From an uncultured Eggerthellaceae bacterium (GTDB taxonomy: Bacteria; Actinomycetota; Coriobacteriia; Coriobacteriales; Eggerthellaceae), in the NCBI GenBank assembly GCA_910577495.1, contig CAJTML010000064.1:1-11704 (forward strand): a stretch of DNA of 11,704 nucleotides, given 5' to 3'. This document shows positions 4,979 through 11,704 of this stretch, in pieces (position 1 is the first letter of the stretch; each line of letters begins with the position of its first letter). The notes beneath the pieces are model-generated. The model was not told the DNA's origin. It searched no databases and worked only from the letters and a program-made list of their open reading frames with translations. The translations under genes were made by a program, and so were the position numbers.

Positions 4979-6568
4979 CTACACCGTCGGGATGTACTCG
5001 TTGACGGCATGCTCAGCAGCCCAGTAGCCTGACACGCGTGCCCACAGCTGCGTTGAGCCCGGTGCACACGATACGTCGTAGTACGGACCGAACAGTGCGC
5101 CTGCGTCAGAACCACCAGCGTAGAGACCCGGAATCGGCTTGAAGTCTTCATGGATGACGCGTGCATACTCGTCAACCTTGAGGCCGCCAACCGTGTTGTA
5201 GAAGGCCAGAACCGTCTTGAAGCCATAGAACGGAGGGGTGTCCATCTTGCGAAGGAACTCTTCTGACTTCAGGAAGTCGTGGTCATAACCCTCGTCGCAG
5301 TAGCCGTTATACTTGTCAATTTCGGCCTTCATTGCTGCAGGATCAAGACCCAGCTTGCCAGCAAGCTCTTCAATGGTGTCAGCTTTGACAACACGAGGAT
5401 TGTCGCGCGTCAGCGCCTTGTCAATCTCTTCCTGGAACTGCGGTACGGGGTCACCCGGCTCGAAGTAGTTTGCACGACGCGTCACGACGCCTTCGCTCAT
5501 GATCTTGTCAACAAACGCCTGGTCAATAACGGTAAAGATGTGCTCTTGCTGGCAGCCGATGTTACCGGAAAGCGTCCAGTCTTTGATAACACTCTCGTCG
5601 CAGAAACGACGTGCGTCCTGGTTCAAGAAGATCGTGTCTGCCTGGTTTGCACCGCAAATGGTCAGGGCACCCTTGTTGTAGTGACCCGGCAAAATGGGGC
5701 TGCAGTAGTTGATAGCACTGGGGTGATGGAGCTGTGCGCCCAGAGCCAGACCCATGTTCAGGCCATCGCCGCGCTGGGTACCCATCGTACCGCGAGCAAT
5801 AACGCGATCATACTTAACATGGGTGTACTTCTCGAACATCTCAGCGTTAGCTGAGAAACCACCGGTACACAGATCAACTGCCTTGGCGTTTACCTGGATG
5901 ATGTCGCCGGTGCGCGTCTTGCACAGAGCACCTGCAACAGCACCGTTTGCGTCGGTCAACAGCTCGTAAGCACGTGCGTCGAAGATGAACTCAACGCCCA
6001 GTTCTTGACCCAGCTCATACATCTTCATGATGGCAACCATACCACCAGATTCGCCATTCTCACCGTGGTCATACTTGCCCTTAGCGTTGTAGGTAATACC
6101 CTGGAAGTCAGTCGTCCAAGCGCGAACCTTTTCACCATCATTTGCGAAGCGACGCGTGACAATTGCGTTGCTTGCATAACGGTGATAGGAAGCCAAACCA
6201 TCATAGAAGTGATCAGCTGCACCAACGTTTTCCAGTGCGTTGTCAGTGCCCATAGCAACGTTGCCGATGTTTTCAACGTAGCGAGAGTTGCCGCCAACAC
6301 CATTTTCGGTCACAACGTCAACGAGGATTACCTTTGCACCCAGCTCAGCAGCACGAGTTGCAGCGCACAGGCCCGTCGTACCAGAACCGCAGACCAAGAA
6401 GTCGCAGTCATACGTTGCCGTAACCTCACCAGCGGGAGCCTCTGCTGCCTCCGGCTCTTCGTCAGCATAAGCTTTCGGAGCAAAATTCAAAGCACCTGCG
6501 GCAAGTGCGGCTGCACCCAAGGTCGTTGAGCCAAGCAGGAAGCTGCGGCGTGATAAGTCTTGTTTCAT
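4979..6568 (-). CDS. Tat-exported FAD-dependent reductase, fumarate reductase/flavocytochrome c family, substrate unknown
   Basis: The 529-residue product starts with a twin-arginine signal (SRRSFLLG, 6-13, then a hydrophobic stretch and a site near AYADEE), so it acts folded outside the membrane. An FAD fold follows: CDFLVCGSGTTGLCAA with GxGxxG at 61-66 and Asp84 ending the second strand, plus DLCTGGFSAN (232-241) and GLYAGGSDAG (481-490). The family reduces double bonds of external acceptors such as fumarate, urocanate or digoxin with electrons from a cytochrome. The proton-relay region Arg-Arg-Phe (320-322, ARRFCDE) is kept. The usual His-Thr-x-Gly-Gly reads Asn458-Thr-Val-Gly-Gly, and the C-terminal Asn-Arg-x-Gly-Gly is replaced by LFGPYYDVSCAPGS, so fumarate is unlikely. 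GGGAAGG precedes the ATG by 8 bases. The cytochrome gene is 30 bases upstream. Eggerthella Cgr1/Cgr2 has the same two-gene arrangement. Confidence 0.88.
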   Translation of the reverse strand: MKQDLSRRSFLLGSTTLGAAALAAGALNFAPKAYADEEPEAAEAPAGEVTATYDCDFLVCGSGTTGLCAATRAAELGAKVILVDVVTENGVGGNSRYVENIGNVAMGTDNALENVGAADHFYDGLASYHRYASNAIVTRRFANDGEKVRAWTTDFQGITYNAKGKYDHGENGESGGMVAIMKMYELGQELGVEFIFDARAYELLTDANGAVAGALCKTRTGDIIQVNAKAVDLCTGGFSANAEMFEKYTHVKYDRVIARGTMGTQRGDGLNMGLALGAQLHHPSAINYCSPILPGHYNKGALTICGANQADTIFLNQDARRFCDESVIKDWTLSGNIGCQQEHIFTVIDQAFVDKIMSEGVVTRRANYFEPGDPVPQFQEEIDKALTRDNPRVVKADTIEELAGKLGLDPAAMKAEIDKYNGYCDEGYDHDFLKSEEFLRKMDTPPFYGFKTVLAFYNTVGGLKVDEYARVIHEDFKPIPGLYAGGSDAGALFGPYYDVSCAPGSTQLWARVSGYWAAEHAVNEYIPTV

Positions 6569-6598
6569 GATAAATACCTTCCCTTCTTCCCTTATGGC

Positions 6599-7138
6599 CT
6601 ATTCAAACCCGATCCAGCCCTCAGGCAGATCCATGTAGTGGCACGTTACGCAGTTGAGTACGGGCTGGCCGTGCATTGAGTGGCACTGACCGCAGTCCAC
6701 GTCACCGCGATGGTTGTCATGTACGTTGTAGAGACCCTCGGGGTTGTACACCGTTTTGTCGCCGTCCAAGATCGTGGTGTCTTTGATCTTGTCCCAGTTG
6801 TGGCAGCCGTCGTTGAGGCAGAACTCACGCGTTGCAAGCGTCTCTTCAGCCGGAGCCATCAGCTCGGTAAAGCTTCCAACGTTTTTCATGGTTGCGTCAT
6901 CGTGACAGCTTTCGCAGGTGTTGCCCAGCTTCTTGTGCATCGTGATGAGCGTGTCCGGATCCTCGTTCTCATAGCTTGCTACATACGGATCATCCGGATG
7001 CTCAGCAACAACCGCGTCCCATCCACTTTCGCCCGTGTCGCTGAGTTTCTCAGTTGACGGCGAGCACGCCCACAGCGCACCCAAGGCACCTACCATAGCA
7101 AGTGTAACGGCACCCCAAAGCATTCTTTTCGCTTTCAC
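6599..7138 (-). CDS. Tetrahaem-type cytochrome c, probable lipoprotein, electron donor to the flavoprotein
   Basis: The 179-residue product has an N-terminal basic/hydrophobic signal ending LWAC, with Cys25 a possible lipidation site (Trp at -2 makes the lipobox imperfect). Haem sites: CESCH (75-79), CGQCH (149-153) and CVTCH (163-167), plus CLNDGCH (107-113), a CX4CH variant known from cytochromes c3. Spare His at 68, 140, 143 and 156 could be distal ligands. This corresponds to the tetrahaem electron-entry domain that is fused to the flavin domain in Shewanella flavocytochrome c3; here it is a separate gene. The start is GTG at 7138, chosen because GGAAGGG lies 7 bases upstream and because the Lys-rich MKAKR is needed as signal n-region. 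It is the first gene of a two-gene operon. It probably takes electrons from a menaquinol dehydrogenase not in this window. Confidence 0.9.
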   Translation of the reverse strand: MKAKRMLWGAVTLAMVGALGALWACSPSTEKLSDTGESGWDAVVAEHPDDPYVASYENEDPDTLITMHKKLGNTCESCHDDATMKNVGSFTELMAPAEETLATREFCLNDGCHNWDKIKDTTILDGDKTVYNPEGLYNVHDNHRGDVDCGQCHSMHGQPVLNCVTCHYMDLPEGWIGFE

Positions 7139-7476
7139 CTTACATCCCTTCCTCTCTCAATTAAGGACTTTTCCCCTCAACCGCAGGCGTTGCGCCTCAC
7201 GGCTTCGATGTCTTTAATTCTTGCAATTTCAAAGGCGTTGCACACCTCATGAATCATGGTGAATTAGCATAACCCCCCACCTTTTACGACCCCATAAAAG
7301 CAGGGGAATCCCTAAGGGGCGCTCCCCCTCTGTATGCATCTACCAGGTATTTTTCGTTTATATGGCGAAGGCTCACGCGAATCTCTAGTTTCACCCCCTG
7401 CCGCTTTCAAGTACAATACAACCTGCATTACAAAGCATGTTAGCGACACCGTTCATATACGCAGGGGGGAGCGTTC
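7139..7476. promoter_or_regulatory. Divergent regulatory region between the cytochrome operon and the LuxR gene
   Basis: No coding frame is supported. It contains a direct repeat AGGCGTTGC at 7185-7193 and 7233-7241 (48 bp apart), each followed shortly by CTCA; an 11-bp palindrome CATGAATCATG at 7248-7258; and a G/C-run hairpin AGGGG (7315-7319) with CCCCT (7325-7329). The repeats and palindrome are plausible binding sites for the divergent LuxR protein. No convincing leftward -10/-35 pair was found. Confidence 0.45.
7389..7417 (+). promoter_or_regulatory. Candidate promoter of the LuxR regulator gene
   Basis: TTTCAC (7389-7394) and TACAAT (7412-7417) are separated by exactly 17 bases. The -10 is one base off consensus; the -35 is weaker. 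The start would be near 7424, about 50 nt before the GTG start codon. Confidence 0.45.
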
Positions 7477-8997
7477 GTGAACCAGTTATCAAAAAGTAAT
7501 TTTGCACTTGCCATGGTTGGCCTGACGCTAAGCTGGGTGTTTTTTCCACCCGTTTTAATGAGCGGCTTTTTCGCAACTGTGCGCATCTACACCTTCGCAA
7601 ACGAAGCCATCCTTGCACTGTGCGCAGCATTGTTTTTGTTGGCCGTTATCATCAGACGCCCGCTTGAGCGCTTTATCAAACACCACCCTGCCTTCATGCT
7701 CGGTGTCATATTGCTGAGCCTCATTGGGTATGGCTTGCTCCTTATACAACTCACCACTTCGTTTAATGCAGCGCTTTCTCTTGTAGCCGCACTGCTCTTA
7801 TCGCTTGGCTATGTTGCGCTTATGACGTGCTGGATGCTTCTGCTGGGACTTTTAAGCTCAAAGCAAATTACGCTTTTACTCTTTGGATCAGCGCTTGCCT
7901 ATGCGGCGCTCACGCTCGGGAACTTCTTGCCGCTTGAAGGCAGAATGCTTCTCTGCGGATCAGCGGTGTCCCTTTCGGGGGTCTGCTGGCTTTTAACGTG
8001 GAAAGAGGCGAAGGCATTCTCGTCTGCCAAGCCTTTCAGCTATGATCTTGCCGTCCTTCGCCACGGTCCGTTTCTCATGCTCAGCATTTTGGCGGTGCTC
8101 CTCATTGGGGCTCGCATTGTTACCGGTCTTTATTTCAGCTTGGAAAACGAGCTTTCGTTAGGCGAGATGCTCATTCGTTGCATCTGTATTGCAGCGGTCA
8201 TGGCATTTTGTATTTTCGAAACGCGGCGCAATGTGTCGCTTGAACAGGAATATCGCAGTGCTTGGATCCCCGCGGCGCTGCTTTTTCTGCTTGGCGCGAT
8301 GATCCTTATTGGCATGAATGGGCCGGCTGAACTTGCTGGTTTGGGCATTACCCATGGCGCGATCAACTGCTTTGAGGTACTTGGCTACCTCATCATGTTC
8401 CAATTCATCAAAAACGACCGCGTCTCCCCCGTTATGGTTGTGAGCCTAGGCATGATCGTCTTTAAGGTCGTTCCGATCTTTTTGCAGCGCATCGTCTTTC
8501 CAAAAATGACCGCCGAACTAGGTTTGACCTCGGTTGACTTCGTGCCCATGATCATTCTCATGTCCATGGCTATTGTGGTCTGCGCCCTTGCGTTTGGACA
8601 CCACCGCGCCACCTCTGATGAACTTCGCATACTTGCTCATGCAAGTGGCGAAGAAAAGCCCACACAAGAAGCTGCCGCCTCATCACCCACAACGCACACG
8701 GAAGATGCCTTGGGCACCCACCTTGCAACTGGCGAAGGCGAGACCCAAGATACGAAACCCGCTATGAGCTTTGAGGAGGCGTGTCTTCGCCTAGCTGAAG
8801 AAGGAAGCCTCTCCACGCGCGAGACCGAAATCATGCTGCTTATTGCGCGCGGCAATAGCCAAAAATACATCTCAGAGGTGCTCTATTTAGCGCTGGGCAC
8901 GGTGCAGTGGTATGCCAAAACGATCTATCGAAAGCTTGATGTGCATTCAAAGCAAGAGCTCATTAATCGCGTGCACGACCAAATGGCGCAAGGCTAG
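7477..8997 (+). CDS. Membrane-bound LuxR-type regulator with 12 transmembrane segments
   Basis: The 506-residue product has about twelve hydrophobic segments spread over residues 8-385, an Ala/Thr/Glu-rich polar linker (about 390-435), and a C-terminal GerE/LuxR helix-turn-helix at about 445-500 (LSTRETEIMLLIARGNSQKY to IYRKLDVHSKQELI). In the recognition-helix region the common TVxxHxxxIY reads TVQWYAKTIY, with Tyr for His. This 12-TM plus LuxR design is multiplied in Eggerthellaceae, usually beside Tat flavoprotein and cytochrome reductase operons, as here. The role is probably to sense a membrane-permeant or external acceptor and switch on the divergent cytochrome/flavoprotein genes. The start is GTG at 7477, with GGGGGAG 5 bases upstream. 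It ends 26 bases from the convergent neighbour. The ligand is unknown. Confidence 0.88.
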   Translation: MNQLSKSNFALAMVGLTLSWVFFPPVLMSGFFATVRIYTFANEAILALCAALFLLAVIIRRPLERFIKHHPAFMLGVILLSLIGYGLLLIQLTTSFNAALSLVAALLLSLGYVALMTCWMLLLGLLSSKQITLLLFGSALAYAALTLGNFLPLEGRMLLCGSAVSLSGVCWLLTWKEAKAFSSAKPFSYDLAVLRHGPFLMLSILAVLLIGARIVTGLYFSLENELSLGEMLIRCICIAAVMAFCIFETRRNVSLEQEYRSAWIPAALLFLLGAMILIGMNGPAELAGLGITHGAINCFEVLGYLIMFQFIKNDRVSPVMVVSLGMIVFKVVPIFLQRIVFPKMTAELGLTSVDFVPMIILMSMAIVVCALAFGHHRATSDELRILAHASGEEKPTQEAAASSPTTHTEDALGTHLATGEGETQDTKPAMSFEEACLRLAEEGSLSTRETEIMLLIARGNSQKYISEVLYLALGTVQWYAKTIYRKLDVHSKQELINRVHDQMAQG

Positions 8998-9023
8998 CTG
9001 ACGCCACTGCCCTCTGACGTGTC

Positions 9024-9506
9024 TTACGTGCGAATGCCGCGCCAGGTAACCACACCCACGCTGCCAAGCATTGCTACCACAAGGGCAATTGATGCTGGTG
9101 CAATAAAGTGCGTTTGCCCGGTGACCAGCAAATACTGCAGCAAAAACGTAAAGACGCTCAGCTCAAATTCGCAGAGTACCGACACGCCAACTGAAGTTCT
9201 ATACCACCGAAAATTCGATGAGCCTGAAAACTTTGGCGGCGCATTCCAAAAACGCGTCGGCAGAAAATGGACAAAACCGCTGACAAGCGCCAGACACACC
9301 AGCATAATGACTGGCATCAGCGCATACGTCCAGGGAGACCCATATGAGTCAGGGTGCCCATTAAAACCAAAGTGCGTAGGAACCTCTGCAGGCAGCGAGG
9401 GAATCCGATCAATCGTGTAAACAAGGCTCAAGATCACGAGCGCCCACGACACCAGCTCAACAAGGCGAAAAAACGGCGTGAAGTATTGTTCGTTTGATCG
9501 AGCCAA
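9024..9506 (-). CDS. DUF1648-like small membrane protein
   Basis: The 160-residue product has about four hydrophobic segments. Between the first two lies PTHFGFNGHPDSYGSPWT (43-60), the hallmark of DUF1648 proteins (Pro-x-His-Phe, Gly-x-Pro-Asp). Members occur in actinobacteria and firmicutes with little known function; a few are linked to transport or signalling across the membrane (SdpI-type immunity proteins share this domain). Start codon: no ATG or GTG is available between the upstream in-frame stop and the first hydrophobic segment, so TTG at 9506 is taken, with only a weak AAAGAGA ahead of it. It follows the MFS transporter gene in the same direction after 98 bases and may be cotranscribed. 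It converges with the LuxR gene. Confidence 0.75.
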   Translation of the reverse strand: MARSNEQYFTPFFRLVELVSWALVILSLVYTIDRIPSLPAEVPTHFGFNGHPDSYGSPWTYALMPVIMLVCLALVSGFVHFLPTRFWNAPPKFSGSSNFRWYRTSVGVSVLCEFELSVFTFLLQYLLVTGQTHFIAPASIALVVAMLGSVGVVTWRGIRT

Positions 9507-9523
9507 GCTCAGTCTCTTTCTCT

Positions 9524-9533
9524 CAAGCGCTTG
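9524..9533. promoter_or_regulatory. Palindrome CAAGCGCTTG upstream of the DUF1648-like gene
   Basis: A perfect 10-bp palindrome about 18 bases before the TTG start, in the 98-bp gap after the MFS gene. It could be an operator for separate expression of the small membrane protein, or chance. A further short palindrome, CAAGCTTG (9606-9613), overlaps the MFS stop codon. Confidence 0.25.
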
Positions 9534-9604
9534 TCGGTGCGTGCCAACTCACCACTCTTATGACACGCAACGTGCTTTCATCTTCGCCATCATCAGCGCT
9601 TTTG

Positions 9605-10912
9605 TCAAGCTTGCGACACAGGCTTTATGTGCTTGCCCACCAAAAGGGCTATACCGCAAACCGCGCTGGCAAACAGGGCGAAGGCAAGCGCCACTTCAGG
9701 CATGCACGATTTCGACGTCACATCCAGAATCAAGCCACCAAAAAAAGCGCCTCCCGCTTTTCCGAGGTCACCAAAGAAATAAACCTCCCCATTCACAACA
9801 CCCCAGTGCTCTTTCGGCGTTGCCTTTGCGGTAATGGTTTTAATGAACGGTGACGAGGTGCCTACCGAAACGCCATAGCAAATGGCCGCTATGATGAGCG
9901 TCACAAAGTTCGGATCAAGGGCGAACAGCGCAAAACCAACCACCTGCACCGATAGCAGCGGGAAGAGCAGCCAGGTTTTATTGCTGTCGAAGAGCTTGCC
10001 GCCAAACAACCTGCAGCACAGCGTTGTAGCTCCAGCGGCGATAAAGAATGCCGCACCCATGGCAATCCCAGCGTGTCGCGCGAAAACCAGCACGAAAGCA
10101 ATGCAAAAGCCGCGCGGCACACGGCGCGCAAATGAAATAGCCAGATAAGGTGCCACCTGTGGAAACAGATAGGGCGCAATAAAAGCGCGGGCGCGGGCTT
10201 TTAGCGAGCGATCACCTTCGCATGCTTGCGGTTTCGCTTGCACCTGGCCAGGGTGCTCTGCGGAATTTCCAGCTGACTCGGTGTTTGCACTGAGTAAAGC
10301 GGCTTGAGCACGCTTAGCTTCGCGCATCTTGAGCACAACAATTGCTACGATTGCCACCACCATGAGCGCGGCATAAAAGAGATAAAACGCCTGGTAACCC
10401 GCCTTGTCCAACAAAAATGTCGAAATGAGCGCGCCCAGCATGGTGCCCAGCGAGGTTCCCGCACCCTTAATACCCACGCGCTTGCCCAGGTGCTTTTTCG
10501 ACGCGGTTCCCATGACAGCAACCGTCATCACGTTGGTAGCAAGGGCAAAACTGGCACCCTGGATCACTCGTGAAACCATCACAAGCGCAAACGAATCCCA
10601 AAACACCGGCAACACAACCCCAACAAGCAGGCCGCCCAGTGAGACCAGCAACACCTTGTAGTGATCAAAGTGATCAGTAATTTGGCCACCCACAAGGCGC
10701 ATGGCGGTACTTGCCAGTGTAAAAACAGCAACAAACGTACCTGCAACCGTGGCGGAATAACCAATGCTGTCGTAATAGAGCGGAATACCGCTATTGAGGC
10801 CTTTCATGTACAGCGCCGTAAAGAAGGTTACTAACACCAGCACCGCAAATGAGATGGTAGCCTCCGAAACCCTCCGTGTGTGCTGGGTTGATGTATCTGG
10901 CTGATCAGGCAT
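9605..10912 (-). CDS. Major facilitator superfamily transporter
   Basis: The product is 435 residues with about twelve hydrophobic segments in two halves. These are separated by a polar, basic central loop (KMREAKRAQAALL to SLKARARAFIAPY). After the second segment GGQITDHFDHYKVLL matches MFS motif A (GxxxDxxxxxxxL), and GASFALATNVMTVAVMG is a family-like segment in the N-terminal half. Substrate cannot be read from the sequence; drug/metabolite exporters are the nearest general type. The start is ATG at 10912 (MPDQPDTS), with GGAG 7 bases upstream; the frame stays open for 39 more codons to 11029, but that extension is polar, His-rich and lacks a ribosome binding site. The DUF1648-like gene follows downstream. 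A PAP2 gene diverges upstream. Confidence 0.88.
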   Translation of the reverse strand: MPDQPDTSTQHTRRVSEATISFAVLVLVTFFTALYMKGLNSGIPLYYDSIGYSATVAGTFVAVFTLASTAMRLVGGQITDHFDHYKVLLVSLGGLLVGVVLPVFWDSFALVMVSRVIQGASFALATNVMTVAVMGTASKKHLGKRVGIKGAGTSLGTMLGALISTFLLDKAGYQAFYLFYAALMVVAIVAIVVLKMREAKRAQAALLSANTESAGNSAEHPGQVQAKPQACEGDRSLKARARAFIAPYLFPQVAPYLAISFARRVPRGFCIAFVLVFARHAGIAMGAAFFIAAGATTLCCRLFGGKLFDSNKTWLLFPLLSVQVVGFALFALDPNFVTLIIAAICYGVSVGTSSPFIKTITAKATPKEHWGVVNGEVYFFGDLGKAGGAFFGGLILDVTSKSCMPEVALAFALFASAVCGIALLVGKHIKPVSQA

Positions 10913-11083
10913 AGCTTTTCTCCGATGGACAAATTCGCACTGTTTTGAGTTTGTCACAACTAAACGCGGCGCACCCGTGCAATGATGGTGAGTTAGAAAA
11001 GTGTTGACGTTGCTCAACCCGCCCGACAAGAGACTCTGCTAGCATAAGAGCAGTTAAACCCAACGAAAGACACGAATGCACCC
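10913..11083. promoter_or_regulatory. Divergent intergenic region between the MFS and PAP2 genes
   Basis: It must hold promoters in both directions. GTTGA (11003-11007) and TCAAC (11014-11018) form an inverted repeat with 6-bp spacer that overlaps a -35-like TTGACG (11004-11009). TGCTAGCAT (11038-11046 region) resembles an extended -10, but its spacing to TTGACG is about 30 bases, too long for a normal pair. No confident promoter is called. Confidence 0.25.
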
Positions 11084-11626
11084 ATGAACGAACTAGCCCT
11101 GCTTGATGCAATTCAAACCATCCACACGCCGTGGCTTGATAGCCTGGTGGCGGCATATACCTGGACTGGCAACATCGGTCAGCTCTGGATTGTACTGGGA
11201 ATTGTTTTGGCCTGCATTCCGCGGACACGCAGACTGGGGGCAGCAGTCTTAATCGCGTTCGTTATAGGCACCATACTCACCAGTGGCATCATTAAACCCC
11301 TGCTCATGCGGCCGCGACCCTGCGATATCAATCCAGGCGTTGCGCTCATTGTTGAGCGCCCCTTCGGCTCATCATTTCCCTCGGGACACACCACTTCAGC
11401 GTTTTCTGCGGCATTCGCCCTCTTGTTTATGCGTCATCCGCGTGCCCCAAAGCCGCTTATCATAGGCGTTTTTGTTTTGGCTGTCCTTATGGCTTTTACC
11501 CGCCTCTATTGCTATGTTCACTACCCCACCGACATCCTTGCTGGGATGGCAGTAGGGTTGTTGGCGGGCTTTTTAGCGGCGAAGATTCTAGCGCTCTACA
11601 ACACCAAATATCCCGAGAAGGAGTAA
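11084..11626 (+). CDS. PAP2-family membrane phosphatase
   Basis: The 180-residue integral membrane protein has the three acid phosphatase motifs: K71-x6-R78-P79 (KPLLMRPRP), PSGH at 99-102, and TR-x5-H-x3-D at 139-150 (T139, R140, H146, D150; Ser is commoner than Thr in the first place). His102 and His146 would be the catalytic pair. Members dephosphorylate lipid phosphates such as undecaprenyl pyrophosphate or phosphatidic acid on the outer face of the membrane. Which lipid is used here is not evident. The ATG at 11084 has no strong Shine-Dalgarno, only AAAGA further upstream. Another ATG at 11076 is out of frame. The next gene begins 3 bases after its stop, so the two form an operon. Confidence 0.9.
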   Translation: MNELALLDAIQTIHTPWLDSLVAAYTWTGNIGQLWIVLGIVLACIPRTRRLGAAVLIAFVIGTILTSGIIKPLLMRPRPCDINPGVALIVERPFGSSFPSGHTTSAFSAAFALLFMRHPRAPKPLIIGVFVLAVLMAFTRLYCYVHYPTDILAGMAVGLLAGFLAAKILALYNTKYPEKE

Positions 11627-11629
11627 CCC

Positions 11630-11704
11630 ATGAACATCTCTCACGACATCATCAACCAACCCACCACCGACGAAAACGAGTGTGCATGCTCAGGCTCTGT
11701 GCCC
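11630..11704 (+). CDS. Start of an unidentified gene coupled to the PAP2 gene (partial)
   Basis: ATG at 11630 opens a frame of 25 codons that runs off the window end. AAGGAG (about 11618-11623) lies 6 bases ahead and overlaps the end of the PAP2 gene, showing translational coupling. The visible residues are polar, then contain Cys-Ala-Cys at 19-21 (ENECACSGSVP), which might be a metal or disulfide site. No family can be named from so little. Confidence 0.6.
   Translation, partial: MNISHDIINQPTTDENECACSGSVP

Noticed and set aside
10913..11029. N-terminal 39-codon extension of the MFS transporter
   Set aside because: The added residues are polar and His-rich with no ribosome binding site, whereas GGAG sits 7 bases before the ATG at 10912 and the protein then begins like other MFS proteins.
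11076..11086. Three-codon ORF (ATG CAC CCA TGA) overlapping the PAP2 start
   Set aside because: Too short to judge and the ribosome binding site is weak; most likely chance.
1..11704. CRISPR arrays, tRNA, rRNA, complete insertion sequences, phage genes
   Set aside because: Read through on both strands; no regularly spaced repeats, cloverleaf patterns, transposase or phage-like proteins were recognised.

Overview
The window most likely comes from an anaerobic actinobacterium of the class Coriobacteriia (Eggerthellaceae-like). The evidence is a Tat-exported FAD reductase paired with a small multihaem cytochrome c, divergent from a LuxR-type regulator whose N-terminal half is twelve membrane segments. 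That trio is characteristic of Eggerthella, Slackia, Gordonibacter and Cryptobacterium. Base composition looks only moderately GC-rich, which together with the arginine genes would fit a Cryptobacterium-like genome. The genus is an inference and was not tested.

Layout. (1) Bases 1-1162, minus strand: N-terminal 387 residues of a membrane sensor with an extracytoplasmic Cache-type domain; its output domain lies outside the window. (2) Bases 1163-1867: a divergent regulatory region. It holds a TATAAT box for the sensor, a cluster of TATGCAAT/TGCATA repeats and a TATGAT box facing right, then a 41-codon ORF (1501-1626) with a strong ribosome binding site, ten Arg codons and an Arg-Arg-Arg-stop end. 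About 240 nt of hairpin-rich RNA follows before argG. (3) Bases 1868-4668: argG and argH, the last two steps of arginine synthesis. (4) Bases 4669-4978: a gene-free stretch with a striking 113-bp inverted-repeat element, a GC-rich hairpin and a terminator-like hairpin. (5) Bases 4979-7138, minus strand: tetrahaem-type cytochrome lipoprotein followed by a Tat-exported flavoprotein reductase, one operon. (6) Bases 7139-7476: divergent promoter region. (7) Bases 7477-8997: 12-TM LuxR regulator. (8) Bases 9024-10912, minus strand: a DUF1648-like membrane protein and an MFS transporter. (9) Bases 11084-11704: a PAP2 phosphatase and the first 25 codons of a tightly linked downstream gene.

How the parts work together. 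The argGH unit appears to carry two layers of control: candidate ArgR-type operators at the promoter, and an arginine-rich leader peptide embedded in alternative RNA hairpins, as expected for ribosome-mediated sensing of charged tRNA-Arg. This is the best candidate for an undescribed system here. The cytochrome/flavoprotein pair should pass electrons from the membrane to an external organic acceptor. The flavoprotein lacks the usual fumarate-binding His and Arg motifs, so its acceptor is probably not fumarate. The divergent LuxR protein is the obvious candidate regulator of that pair. No tRNA, rRNA, CRISPR array, complete insertion sequence or phage gene was recognised.
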